Source of the DNA: JACDAE01 sp034438015
GTDB lineage: Bacteria > Chloroflexota > Ktedonobacteria > Ktedonobacterales > Ktedonobacteraceae
Assembly: GCA_034438015.1 (NCBI GenBank)
Contig: DAOTTD010000055.1
Coordinates: 1-11,142, forward strand
Direction: 5' to 3'
Length of the DNA: 11,142 nt
This document shows, piece after piece, positions 1 to 8,038 of this stretch. The translations under genes were made by a program, and so were the position numbers. Position 1 is the stretch's first letter, and every line of letters starts with the position of its first letter. The notes beneath the pieces are model-generated. The model was not told where the DNA came from and did not search any database. It was given only the letters and a program-made list of their open reading frames with translations.

Positions 1-164
1 CAGTCACACACGCATGAGCCTTGCCAGTCTGTTTGGGACCTGGATCGCCCAACATCTCAACCCTTTCCACCAATGTTTGGCGGCCCTCTCTACGAAATCT
101 TCTTTGGGTCAAGTCTGAACAGATACACGAGGGGCCGCGTATAGCATTCTTTCAGCAGTCAGTG

Positions 165-170
165 TATAAT
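165..170 (+). promoter_or_regulatory. Candidate -10 box of the helicase-methyltransferase operon
   Basis: A perfect TATAAT lies at 165-170, preceded directly by TG. No good -35 hexamer sits 16-18 bases upstream (the region reads around TAGCAT), so the promoter is either activator-dependent or weak. Transcription from here would start near 177 and give a leader of about 110 bases that contains the inverted repeat at 193-211. Confidence 0.35.
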
Positions 171-192
171 AACACTACTATTTACAGGTGAT

Positions 193-211
193 TTTGTAGC
201 TTTACTACAAA
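193..211. promoter_or_regulatory. 19-base perfect inverted repeat in the leader
   Basis: TTTGTAG, a 5-base spacer CTTTA, then CTACAAA form a perfect 7-base-pair inverted repeat. It starts 23 bases after the TATAAT box and lies 77 bases before the helicase start codon. The length and symmetry fit either an operator for a dimeric helix-turn-helix repressor or an RNA hairpin in the leader. No T-run follows, so it is not a standard intrinsic terminator. The symmetry is directly visible; the role is inferred. Confidence 0.4.
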
Positions 212-288
212 GCATTGAAGAATGTCGTTCATTTTCGGGCGTTTGCTTACGCTGCTTTGCCTTTTAGTGCTAGCGAGGAGAGTGTTCC

Positions 289-3200
289 TTGAGCCGCGTG
301 CTACTCGTTCCTGAGCCGGGCCAACTGGTGGATGTCCGGCACCGCCGCTATGTGGTTGTTGAGGTGTCTCCCAGTACGCTTCCACTTCCCGTTCTGCACT
401 CCGGTACGTTCGATCGCCAGCACCTGGTGACGCTCTCCTCGGTTGAAGACGACGCGCTGGGCGAGGACCTGCAGGTGATCTGGGAGGTCGAGCCGGGGGC
501 GGCGACGATTGAGAAGACTCCCCTGCCTCAACCCATCGGTTTCGATGCGCCGCAGCGCCTGGATACCTTCCTCAATGCGGTACGCTGGGGCGCGGCTTCC
601 AGCGCGGATGTGAAGGCGATTCAGGCTCCGTTCCGCAGCGGCGTGGATCTGGAGGACTACCAGCTCGATCCGGTGGCGCGCGCTGTGCAGATGCCGCGCG
701 CCAATCTGCTGATCGCGGACGATGTTGGGCTGGGCAAGACGATCGAGGCGGGGCTGGTGGCGCAGGAACTGCTGATCCGCCATCGCGCGCGCCGCATCCT
801 GGTCGTCTGCCCGGCGGCCCTGCAGGTGCAGTGGCACGATCAGATGCGCGATAAGTTCGGCCTGGAGTTCCGCATCGTTGATAGCAAGCTGCTGAGCGAA
901 CTGCGCCGCGAGCGTGGCATCCATGTGAACCCCTGGACGCACTTTCCGCGCCTGATTACCTCAATCGATTTTCTCAAACGCGAACGCCCCCTGCGCCTGA
1001 TGAGCGAGGCGCTGCCAGCGGAGGGCGAGTCGCTCTATCCGCGCAAGTTCGATCTGCTGATCCTGGATGAGGCGCACAATGTGGCCCCGTCGGGACGCGG
1101 CAAGTACGCGACGGATTCGCAGCGCACGCTGGCGATCCGCCGCCTGGTTCCCAACTTCGAGCATAAGCTGTTTCTCTCGGCGACTCCGCACAATGGCTAT
1201 CGCGAGAGCTTCTCGGCGCTGTTGGAGCTGCTGGATAACCAGCGCTTCGCGCGCGGCGTCGAGCCGGATGCCGAGCAGTTGAACGCGGTGATGGTGCGCC
1301 GTTTGAAGTCGGAGCTGCCGCCGCGCTGGGACGGCTCGCCGCGCTTTCCCAGGCGCGAGATTGCGGCGCTGGAGGTCGAGTATACGCCGCAGGAGCGCGA
1401 CGCCCACCAGTTGCTGCAGGAGTACACTCAGTCGCGCATCACGGAATCTCGGGACGCCATCGAGCGCTACGCGACCGAGTTTGTGGCAAAGTTGTTGAAG
1501 AAGCGCCTGTTCTCTTCGCCGGAGGCTTTCTTCGCGACGCTGCAACAGCACGAGCGGTCGCTGATCGAAGCACGCCGCCATTCCGCCGTGACGAAACGTC
1601 CGGGCGAGGGCATCCTGCGCAGCCGCGTCGAGCGGCTTGAGGAGGAACACGATGACGACGAGGCGCTCGACGATGCGACGAACGAGGCGTTGGAGGCTAC
1701 GGCTCCCCTCTTCCGCGCACCGGGCGAACACGAGCGCGAACTCTTGGCCGCGCTGCGCTCCTGGGCGGAACGGGCGCGCCAGAGAGCGGATAGCAAGGCG
1801 CGAGAGCTGATCTCCTGGCTGCACCGGACGCTCAGGCCCAACGGGCGCTGGAACCAGGAGCGCGTGATTATCTTTACGGAGTACCGCGCGACGCAAAACT
1901 GGCTCTATGGCCTGCTGGCACGCGAGGGCTTCGCGGAGAAGGGAGCGGACGATGAAAAGCGCCTGCTGATGCTCTACGGCGGCATGGATACGAAGACGCG
2001 CGAGTCGATCAAGGCGGCGTTCCAGGCCGATCCCGCCGACGCGTCGGTGCGCATTCTCCTGGCGACCGACGCGGCGTCCGAGGGCATCGATCTGCAAAAC
2101 CATTGTTCGCGCCTGGTCCACTACGAGATTCCCTGGAATCCCAATCGCCTGGAGCAGCGCAATGGGCGCATCGACCGCCACGGGCAGCGCGCAAAGCAGG
2201 TAGATATCTACCACTTTGTGAGCAGTACCTATCGGGCAGTCGCGGAATCGGGGCGCGCCGGGAGCCGACTGGATGCCGACACGGAGTTTCTGTGGCAGGC
2301 GGTCGATAAGATCGAGAAGATACGCGAGGACCTGGGCAGCGTCGGTCCGGTGATCGCCAATCAGGTGGAGGAGGCGATGCTGGCGCGCTCCCCTGAAACT
2401 GGCGCGGTACCGCGCCGCACGATCGATACGCGCAGGGCGGAGGAGAACGCGCCCTCGCGGCGTTTGCAGGCGTTCGCCCAGAAGCAGCGCAAGCTGCTCG
2501 CCGAACGCATCGCGCAGCTCTACGAGCAGTTGCAGGAGGGCAGGCGCGAACTGGGACTGACACCGGAGAACATTCAGGCGGTGGTGGAGACGGCGCTGGA
2601 ACTGGCGCAACAGCCGCCGCTACAGAAGCGCACCTTGCACGATCCGCACGGGAAGCTCGCGCCGATCGAGGTCTTCGCTGTTCCGGCGCTGAGCGGGAGC
2701 TGGGCGCAATGTACCGATGGGCTTGAGCATCCGCACACGCACGAGCGCCGCCCGGTGGTCTTCGACTACGTGCTGGCACAGGGACGCGACGACGTGGTGC
2801 TGGCGCACCTGAACTCGCGCCTGGTAACGATGGCGCTGCGCCTGCTGCGCGCCGAGGTGTGGTCGAGCGGCGAACAGCGCCACCTCTACCGCGTCACGGC
2901 GCGCACGGTTCCGACGATGGCGCTGGACACGCCCGCCGTGATCGCCCACGCGCGCCTGCTCGTCCTGGGCAGCGACAACCAGCGCCTGCACGAAGAGCTG
3001 ATCGCGGCTGGCGGCTACCTGCGCGCGGGCCGTTTTGTGCGCATGAACGAGGGGCAGTTGAAGAGCGCGCTGGCGGCGGCCCAGGATACGCCCGTCTCGC
3101 CAGCCATGCAGAAGAGCCTGAGCGAACAATGGGAGAAGCATCGCGAGGCGCTGCAACTGGCGTTGGAGGCGCGCATGGGCGAGCGTTCGACCAGCCTGCA

Positions 3201-3513
3201 GCGCATCCTGACCGAGCGCTCGCATAAGGAGCAGCGCGATATCCGCGCCATCCTGAGCGAACTGCAGACGAGCATTCTGCAAGAATTACGCCAGGCGGAA
3301 GGTCCGCGACAGTTGACGCTCGAAGGCTTCTCCCTGGATGAGCGTCAACAGTTCGAGCGCAATATGTCGGCCCTGGAGGAGCGCGCCCGCCAGATCGATA
3401 GCGAGATCGCGCAGGAGACGGCGCGCATCCAGCGCCGCTTCGCCGATCCGCAGCCGCGCCTCTTCCCGGTGACGGTCACGTACCTGGTGCCAGATACGCT
3501 GGCACACCGATGA
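289..3513 (+). CDS. drmD: SNF2/HepA-type helicase, DISARM DrmD-like
   Basis: This is a superfamily 2 DNA translocase of the SNF2 (HepA/RapA) type, 1074 residues, with all main motifs intact. It has a Q-like motif EDYQLDP (about 122-128), Walker A DDVGLGKT (144-151), DEAH (260-263), SATPHN (297-302), the second RecA lobe RVIIFTEY (525-532), motif V ATDAASEGIDLQ (592-603) and the arginine-finger motif QRNGRIDRHGQ (623-633). An acidic stretch lies near 452-470 and a long, partly coiled-coil C-terminal third follows. Length, N-terminal layout and wording around the motifs match my memory of DrmD, the helicase that opens class 1 DISARM operons and whose partner is the adjacent DrmMI methyltransferase. 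The start is TTG at 289, preceded by GAGGAG (275-280) at 8 bases. GC is very high. It is probably co-transcribed with the next gene across a 106-base gap. SNF2 identity is very sure; DrmD rather than another HepA-like helicase is likely but needs a profile search. Confidence 0.88.
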   Translation: MSRVLLVPEPGQLVDVRHRRYVVVEVSPSTLPLPVLHSGTFDRQHLVTLSSVEDDALGEDLQVIWEVEPGAATIEKTPLPQPIGFDAPQRLDTFLNAVRWGAASSADVKAIQAPFRSGVDLEDYQLDPVARAVQMPRANLLIADDVGLGKTIEAGLVAQELLIRHRARRILVVCPAALQVQWHDQMRDKFGLEFRIVDSKLLSELRRERGIHVNPWTHFPRLITSIDFLKRERPLRLMSEALPAEGESLYPRKFDLLILDEAHNVAPSGRGKYATDSQRTLAIRRLVPNFEHKLFLSATPHNGYRESFSALLELLDNQRFARGVEPDAEQLNAVMVRRLKSELPPRWDGSPRFPRREIAALEVEYTPQERDAHQLLQEYTQSRITESRDAIERYATEFVAKLLKKRLFSSPEAFFATLQQHERSLIEARRHSAVTKRPGEGILRSRVERLEEEHDDDEALDDATNEALEATAPLFRAPGEHERELLAALRSWAERARQRADSKARELISWLHRTLRPNGRWNQERVIIFTEYRATQNWLYGLLAREGFAEKGADDEKRLLMLYGGMDTKTRESIKAAFQADPADASVRILLATDAASEGIDLQNHCSRLVHYEIPWNPNRLEQRNGRIDRHGQRAKQVDIYHFVSSTYRAVAESGRAGSRLDADTEFLWQAVDKIEKIREDLGSVGPVIANQVEEAMLARSPETGAVPRRTIDTRRAEENAPSRRLQAFAQKQRKLLAERIAQLYEQLQEGRRELGLTPENIQAVVETALELAQQPPLQKRTLHDPHGKLAPIEVFAVPALSGSWAQCTDGLEHPHTHERRPVVFDYVLAQGRDDVVLAHLNSRLVTMALRLLRAEVWSSGEQRHLYRVTARTVPTMALDTPAVIAHARLLVLGSDNQRLHEELIAAGGYLRAGRFVRMNEGQLKSALAAAQDTPVSPAMQKSLSEQWEKHREALQLALEARMGERSTSLQRILTERSHKEQRDIRAILSELQTSILQELRQAEGPRQLTLEGFSLDERQQFERNMSALEERARQIDSEIAQETARIQRRFADPQPRLFPVTVTYLVPDTLAHR

Positions 3514-3619
3514 CGGATGGGCACGCGGATGGGATGGTGGCACGCGGACGGGCTTATAAATCGCGCCCCTATCACATGGGGTTCGGTTTTTTAGGTATTG
3601 GGCACATAGGGATTGTGGC
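3514..3619. other. Helicase-methyltransferase spacer with repeats
   Basis: This short spacer contains two direct copies of GGCACGCGGA (3520-3529 and 3539-3548) and one inverted copy of the interspersed repeat (3549-3574). It also has a weak hairpin, CCCC (3566-3569) pairing with GGGG (3578-3581), followed by a run of six T (3587-3592). The 4-base-pair stem with its T-run could act as a weak attenuator between the two genes, but it is too short to call a terminator. I see no promoter here, so the methyltransferase probably depends on transcription from upstream. Confidence 0.45.
3549..3574 (-). repeat. Interspersed repeat, copy 1 (inverted)
   Basis: On the minus strand this reads TGATA followed by GGGGCGCGATTTATAAGCCC and a G-containing end. 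The 26 bases are identical to the two plus-strand copies at 7795-7820 and 7843-7868. GGGC and GCCC at its ends can pair into a short stem. It lies in the spacer ahead of the methyltransferase gene, opposite in orientation to the copies inside that gene's 3' end. It looks like a member of a genome-scattered REP-like family. Confidence 0.8.
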
Positions 3620-6600
3620 ATGGAAAGGACAGTATGTATGGCTACTGATCGGGATATTGCGCGCCAGCACGCAACATGGCTTTCGCTGATCGAGGTCTCG
3701 GGACCCTTTTTGAGCATGCCCGTGCTCATGGAGAGTTTTCCGCAGGGGCTGGACCAGACGGAGGACGAGGGCGAGGTGCGCCGCCGCCTGCGCCTGGCCT
3801 ACGAGGAGTGGGCCGATAACCAGGCGGGAAGCCGTCCCGATCCAGCCATTCATACACAGTGGCTACGCTTTGTGCTCGATGAGGTGCTGGGCATGCGCTC
3901 CGACGCGCTGCTGGAGGGGCAGCAGATCCCATCCGATCTGTGCTACGAGGCACGCGAATACGGCGAGACGCTGCGCCCGCAACTGGTCGTGCGCTCACCG
4001 TTCGAGCCAAAAGTACGTCTGCTCATTCAGCAATATCCGCGTGGGCAGAAGCTGGAAAAGGTGCTGCCCGAGGCGCGTTGGAAGGCATCGCCCGCCACGC
4101 GCATGATGGAGCTGCTGCGCGCGAGCGATGTGCGCCTGGGATTGGTGACGAACGGCGAGCACTGGATGCTGATCGACGCGCCACCCAACGAGACGACGGG
4201 CTACTATTCCTGGTACAGCACGCTCTGGCTGGAGGAGCCGCTGACCCTACGCGCATTCCGCAGCCTGCTCAGCATGGAGCGCTTCTTCAACGTGCCGCCC
4301 GACGAGACGCTGGAGGCGCTGCTGACGAAGAGCGCGACGCGCCAGCAGGAGGTGACGGACCAGCTCGGCGACCAGGTACGGCGCGCGGTGGAGACGCTGG
4401 TGCGCACGCTCGATCGGCTGGACAAGGATAGCCGGCGCGCACTGCTGCACGGCATCACGGAGAAGGAGCTCTACGAGGCGGCACTGACGGTGATGATGCG
4501 CCTGGTCGTGCTGCTCTCGGCGGAGGGGCGCGAGATGCTGCTGCTCGGCGACGCGCTCTACGACCAGAACTACGCGGTCTCGACGATGCATAAGCAGTTG
4601 CGCGAACAGGCCGATCAGCAGGGCGAGGAGGTGCTGGGCCTGCGCTACGACGCCTGGAGCCGCCTGCTGGCAGTCTTTCGCATCGTCTTCGGCGGCGCGG
4701 AGTATCACGATCTGCACCTGCCCGCCTATGGTGGACACCTCTTCGATCCCGACCGCTTCGCCTTTCTGGAGGGTCGCAGGCCCGGCACAGCGTGGCGCGT
4801 CGTGGCGGCGGAACCCCTGCGCATCGACAATCGCACGGTGCTGCACCTGCTGGGCGCGCTGCAATACCTGCAGGTCAGGCTCCCTGGCGGCAACGTCGAG
4901 CCGCGCCGCCTCTCGTTTCGCGGCCTGGATATCGAGCAGATCGGCCATGTCTACGAAGGTCTGCTCGACCATACCGCCCGCCGCGCCGCGACGACGATTC
5001 TCAGCCTCGTTGCAACGAGCGATCGCGAGCCGGAGGCGACGCTGGAAGAGCTGGAAAAGCAGGCGCACAAGGGCGCTGACGAGTTCATAGCCTTCCTGCG
5101 CGAGACCACGGGCCGCACCGTCGTCTCCCTACAAAAACTATTGGTGGTCCGCATGGAGAAGCCCGACGAGCGCAGCCGCTTGATGGCCGCCTGCGACAAC
5201 CGCCAGGACATATTCGACCGCGTGCTGCCCTTCGCGGGCCTGCTGCGCAAGGACACCTTCGGCAACTTCCTCATCGTCACGCCCGGCTCCGTCTACGTCA
5301 CGCGGGGCGAGGACCGCCGCTCCACCGGCACGCACTACACGCCGCGCAGCCTGACCGAGCCCATCGTGCAGCACACACTCGATCCGCTGGTCTATATCGG
5401 TCCAGCTGAAGGGCTACCCGAGCACGAGTGGAAGCTGCGCCCGGCCTCCGAGATACTGGACCTCAAGGTCTGCGATATGGCGATGGGCTCCGGCGCGTTC
5501 CTGGTGCAGAGCTGCCGCTACCTCTCCGAAAAGCTTGTCCTCGCCTGGGAGAACGCCGAACACGCTATGGTCGTCAACAATGGCACGCGCAAACCACAGA
5601 TCACCCCCAGCGGCCAGCCCTCGCAAGGCAGACCCGGCGAAGAACTGCTGCCCATTGACCGCGACGAACGCCTCGCCCTGGCGCGCCGCCTCGTCGCCGA
5701 GCGCTGCCTCTACGGCGTGGACAAGAATCCCATGGCCGTCGAGATGGCCAAGCTCTCGCTCTGGCTGATCACCCTCGCCAAAAACAGGCCCTTCACCTTC
5801 CTCGATCACGCCCTGCGCAGCGGCGACTCCCTGCTGGGTGCCGACGAGCAGCAACTCTACAACGGCTCGCTGGACGCGAAGGCAGGCGTGGTCTCGCAAG
5901 GCTCGCTGATCCGCTCGGCCATGACCTACGCCCTACCGACCGTCATTCAGAAGCGCAAACAGATCGCCACGCTCACCGATCACGATATTCACGATATCGA
6001 AACCAAGGAGCGCCTGCTCAAAGAGGCCGACCAGGCCCTTGAGATCCTCAAGCTCGGCGCGGACCTGATCATCGCCATCGCCCTCAGCGAGCCGAAGCGC
6101 CGCGCCAACCTGGAAAGCGTGCTGGGCATAGCCTACGCCGTGCTGGCCAAAGCCTACGACGAAGCCCTGCACCACGGCGAGAACAGCGACGGCTGGGCCA
6201 CAAAGCTCGCCGACTTCGCCAAGCTGCGCGCCGAGGTGGACGCGCTCTTGAATGGCCGCAAACCCTTCCACTGGCCGCTGGAGTTTCCGGAGGTGTTTGT
6301 GGGGAAGGGTGATGCTGCAGGGTTTGCGGCAGTGATGGGGAATCCACCGTTTCAAGGTGGTGCAAAAATCACTGGAGCACTTGGTACTGATTATCGAGAA
6401 TATTTAGTAGAGTTTATTGCACATGGCAAGAAAGTTGGCCAAGCAGATTTATGTGTGTACTTTTTCTTACAAGCGGCAAAATTGCTGTGTCAAAGAGGGC
6501 AATGTGGATTATTAGCAACAAACACAATCGCCCAAGGTGATTCTCGTGAATTAGGATTAACCCAATTGGTAGATGCGGGTTGGAAAATAATACGTGCAAT

Positions 6601-7927
6601 ATCAAGCTGTAAGTGGCCAGGAACTGCATCCTTAGAGGTAGCTCATATCTGGTTAAGATATGGAGACTGGTATGGATCATATCTACTCGATGAAAAACGA
6701 GTTAAAGGCATTACCCCATTTTTGGTAGCTTCCAGTGGTATAGAAGGGAAACCATATGTTCTTCTTGCTAACCAAACAAAATCTTTTAGAGGTTCCGCAC
6801 CGTCTGGCATGGGATTTGTATTGGAAATAGAGGAAGCGCAAACATTACTGGCTAGAAACACACACAATCAAGATGTATTGTTCCCTTACTTAATCGCAGA
6901 CGATGTAACCTCTCGTGTAGATCAGTCACCTAGTCGCTGGGTAATTAATTTTCATGATTGGTCTTTAGAAGAAGCTGGAAACTATTTTGATTGCTTACAA
7001 ATAATTCAAGAGAGAGTCAAACCTGAAAGAGCAAAACATTCAAATAAAATTCTACGTGAAAAATGGTGGATGTACGAACGACGAAGACCAGAACTATATG
7101 CTAGTATAGTAAAACTAAACCGTGTTTTGGTTATTCCACTCCATACAAAGTATATGATGTGTGCTTGGGCCTCAGTAGGGATCGTATATTCACATGGTTT
7201 AGGAATCATTGTATCGGAGGCAGATGCTTTTTATTCAGTTCTTCAGAGTACGTTTCATGATACTTGGGCAAGACATTACGGATCAACACTTGAAACCAGA
7301 ATGCGTTATACTCCAAGCGACTGCTTTGATACTTATCCATTTCCCACTAGGAGCGAGGATGTAGATAATATCGGACGATATTACGATAACCATCGCAAAT
7401 TAGTTACATCCGCACGCCAAGAGGGTTTGACAGAAACCTACAACCGCTTCCACAATCCCGACGAGCACGCGCCCGATATCGTCGAGTTGCGGGCACTACA
7501 CAGGGAGATGGACGAGGCGGTGGCGCGCGCGTATGGCTGGGACGATCTGGCGTTGGCGCATGGCTTCCACCAGACGAAGCAGGGGCTGCGCTACACGATC
7601 AGCGAGACTGCGCGGCGCGAGGTGCTGGACGGCCTGCTGCTGCTCAATCACCAGCGCCACGAGGAGGAGGTGCGGGCGGGGCTGTTTGAGAAGGGGGCGA
7701 AGGGCAAGAAAAGTGGTACAAAAGGTACGCGCAAAGTGGCGGAAAATGGGAGTATTACCGGTTCTAGATTGAATGAAGGGAACATACCGGTAGATGATAG
7801 GGGCGCGATTTATAAGCCCGCTGAAAAGAACACAGCTGTAAATGATAGGGGCGCGATTTATAAGCCCGCCGAAAGCGATGTGCAGCAGCCCGCCGAGGGG
7901 GATGTGCAGCAAGGGACGCTGTTTTAG
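3620..7927 (+). CDS. drmMI: Eco57I/PglX-like N6-adenine DNA methyltransferase, DrmMI-like
   Basis: This enzyme is predicted to methylate adenine N6 using S-adenosylmethionine. Motifs in order: STGTHYTP (568-575, motif X region), DMAMGSGAFL (619-628, motif I, SAM binding), YGVDKNPMAVEMA (from 698, motif II), a helical insert (about 735-900), and catalytic NPPF (908-911, motif IV). A roughly 360-residue recognition region follows, then CFDTYPFP (1235-1242) and a conserved C-terminal helical part. The first 480 residues are an accessory region; residues 118-190 resemble a degenerate restriction-endonuclease fold. Size and position after the SNF2 helicase match class 1 DISARM DrmMI; generic type IIG or BREX-like PglX relatives are the alternatives. 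Two starts are possible: ATG 3620 (AGGGA at 7 bases) and in-frame ATG 3638 (AGGA at 8 bases, giving MATDRDIARQ). Odd features are the AT-rich central segment and a repetitive tail with two DRGAIYKPAE units made by an interspersed repeat. Confidence 0.87.
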   Translation: MERTVCMATDRDIARQHATWLSLIEVSGPFLSMPVLMESFPQGLDQTEDEGEVRRRLRLAYEEWADNQAGSRPDPAIHTQWLRFVLDEVLGMRSDALLEGQQIPSDLCYEAREYGETLRPQLVVRSPFEPKVRLLIQQYPRGQKLEKVLPEARWKASPATRMMELLRASDVRLGLVTNGEHWMLIDAPPNETTGYYSWYSTLWLEEPLTLRAFRSLLSMERFFNVPPDETLEALLTKSATRQQEVTDQLGDQVRRAVETLVRTLDRLDKDSRRALLHGITEKELYEAALTVMMRLVVLLSAEGREMLLLGDALYDQNYAVSTMHKQLREQADQQGEEVLGLRYDAWSRLLAVFRIVFGGAEYHDLHLPAYGGHLFDPDRFAFLEGRRPGTAWRVVAAEPLRIDNRTVLHLLGALQYLQVRLPGGNVEPRRLSFRGLDIEQIGHVYEGLLDHTARRAATTILSLVATSDREPEATLEELEKQAHKGADEFIAFLRETTGRTVVSLQKLLVVRMEKPDERSRLMAACDNRQDIFDRVLPFAGLLRKDTFGNFLIVTPGSVYVTRGEDRRSTGTHYTPRSLTEPIVQHTLDPLVYIGPAEGLPEHEWKLRPASEILDLKVCDMAMGSGAFLVQSCRYLSEKLVLAWENAEHAMVVNNGTRKPQITPSGQPSQGRPGEELLPIDRDERLALARRLVAERCLYGVDKNPMAVEMAKLSLWLITLAKNRPFTFLDHALRSGDSLLGADEQQLYNGSLDAKAGVVSQGSLIRSAMTYALPTVIQKRKQIATLTDHDIHDIETKERLLKEADQALEILKLGADLIIAIALSEPKRRANLESVLGIAYAVLAKAYDEALHHGENSDGWATKLADFAKLRAEVDALLNGRKPFHWPLEFPEVFVGKGDAAGFAAVMGNPPFQGGAKITGALGTDYREYLVEFIAHGKKVGQADLCVYFFLQAAKLLCQRGQCGLLATNTIAQGDSRELGLTQLVDAGWKIIRAISSCKWPGTASLEVAHIWLRYGDWYGSYLLDEKRVKGITPFLVASSGIEGKPYVLLANQTKSFRGSAPSGMGFVLEIEEAQTLLARNTHNQDVLFPYLIADDVTSRVDQSPSRWVINFHDWSLEEAGNYFDCLQIIQERVKPERAKHSNKILREKWWMYERRRPELYASIVKLNRVLVIPLHTKYMMCAWASVGIVYSHGLGIIVSEADAFYSVLQSTFHDTWARHYGSTLETRMRYTPSDCFDTYPFPTRSEDVDNIGRYYDNHRKLVTSARQEGLTETYNRFHNPDEHAPDIVELRALHREMDEAVARAYGWDDLALAHGFHQTKQGLRYTISETARREVLDGLLLLNHQRHEEEVRAGLFEKGAKGKKSGTKGTRKVAENGSITGSRLNEGNIPVDDRGAIYKPAEKNTAVNDRGAIYKPAESDVQQPAEGDVQQGTLF
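6341..7437 (+). other. AT-rich target-recognition cassette within the methyltransferase gene
   Basis: Composition shifts sharply without breaking the reading frame. Hand counts of 60-base samples give 60% G+C at 6241-6300, 35% at 6361-6420, 35% at 7021-7080, 43% at 7381-7440 and 62% at 7441-7500. Codons rich in A/T (TTA, AGA, ATA, AAA) replace the C/G-ending codons used on both sides. The left edge coincides with the catalytic NPPF motif. The right edge lies about 30 residues after CFDTYPFP. This stretch corresponds to the region that recognises the DNA target in Eco57I/PglX-like enzymes, so I infer that it was exchanged by recombination, giving the enzyme a new sequence specificity. The composition shift is seen directly; the specificity change is inferred. 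Confidence 0.75.
7790..7874 (+). repeat. Interspersed repeat, copies 2 and 3 in tandem inside a coding sequence
   Basis: Two 37-base units (7790-7826 and 7838-7874) differ at two positions and are spaced 48 bases, exactly 16 codons, apart. Each contains the 26-base core (7795-7820 and 7843-7868) that is also found inverted at 3549-3574. Translated in frame they give DDRGAIYKPAE and NDRGAIYKPAE, followed by a short echo, PAESDVQQ and PAEGDVQQ, just before the stop. The units sit in a low-complexity C-terminal tail after the folded enzyme, where insertion would be tolerated. Confidence 0.85.
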
Positions 7928-7997
7928 CCCTTTAAAATAGAAAAGAGGTGCTATTTGTATAAAGTCCAGGTTACCCAGTTTTCATTAGACTTTAACA

Positions 7998-8003
7998 TAT
8001 AAT
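7998..8003 (+). promoter_or_regulatory. Candidate upstream -10 box for the second module
   Basis: A perfect TATAAT is present about 106 bases before the methyltransferase start. No clear -35 sits at the usual spacing; the closest sequence is around CCCAGTT. It overlaps the left arm of the bulged inverted repeat. It is the weaker of the two promoter proposals in this spacer because of the long leader it implies. Confidence 0.3.
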
Positions 8004-8038
8004 CGCTCGTAATGCGAACAAAGGTGACACGATTGTAA

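Larger units (their letters stand above)
1..288. other. Left-edge non-coding region and 5' leader
   Basis: No convincing gene is visible before the helicase start. Two weak open frames touch the window edge. One is on the plus strand and stops at 142-144. The other is on the minus strand, open from 151 down to base 1, and reads something like LTQRRFRREGRQTLVERVEM without a good start codon. The minus frame could be the remnant of a gene or transposase that continues outside the window, but I recognise no family. The right half (about 160-288) has the character of a regulatory leader, with a TATAAT box, a perfect inverted repeat and a Shine-Dalgarno sequence. Confidence 0.5.

Noticed and set aside
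1..151. Minus-strand gene or transposase fragment running off the left edge
   Set aside because: The frame is open but short, lacks a convincing start and ribosome binding site, and matches no family I recognise.
961..2610. A 549-codon open frame on the minus strand inside the helicase gene
   Set aside because: It lies opposite a gene with all SNF2 motifs intact. High GC content makes long antisense open frames common, and its translation is rich in Arg, Leu and Gln without any recognisable domain.
3566..3592. Intrinsic terminator between helicase and methyltransferase genes
   Set aside because: The stem is only CCCC/GGGG with an 8-base loop, and five bases separate it from the T-run. This is too weak to call, and co-transcription of the pair is expected.
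4247..5068. Minus-strand open frame opposite the first third of the methyltransferase gene
   Set aside because: It is a shadow of GC-rich codons in the real gene. It has no motifs, and similar open frames vanish in the AT-rich cassette.
7790..7874. CRISPR array
   Set aside because: There are only two tandem units with an 11-base gap, they lie in a coding frame, and there are no spacers of normal length or cas genes.
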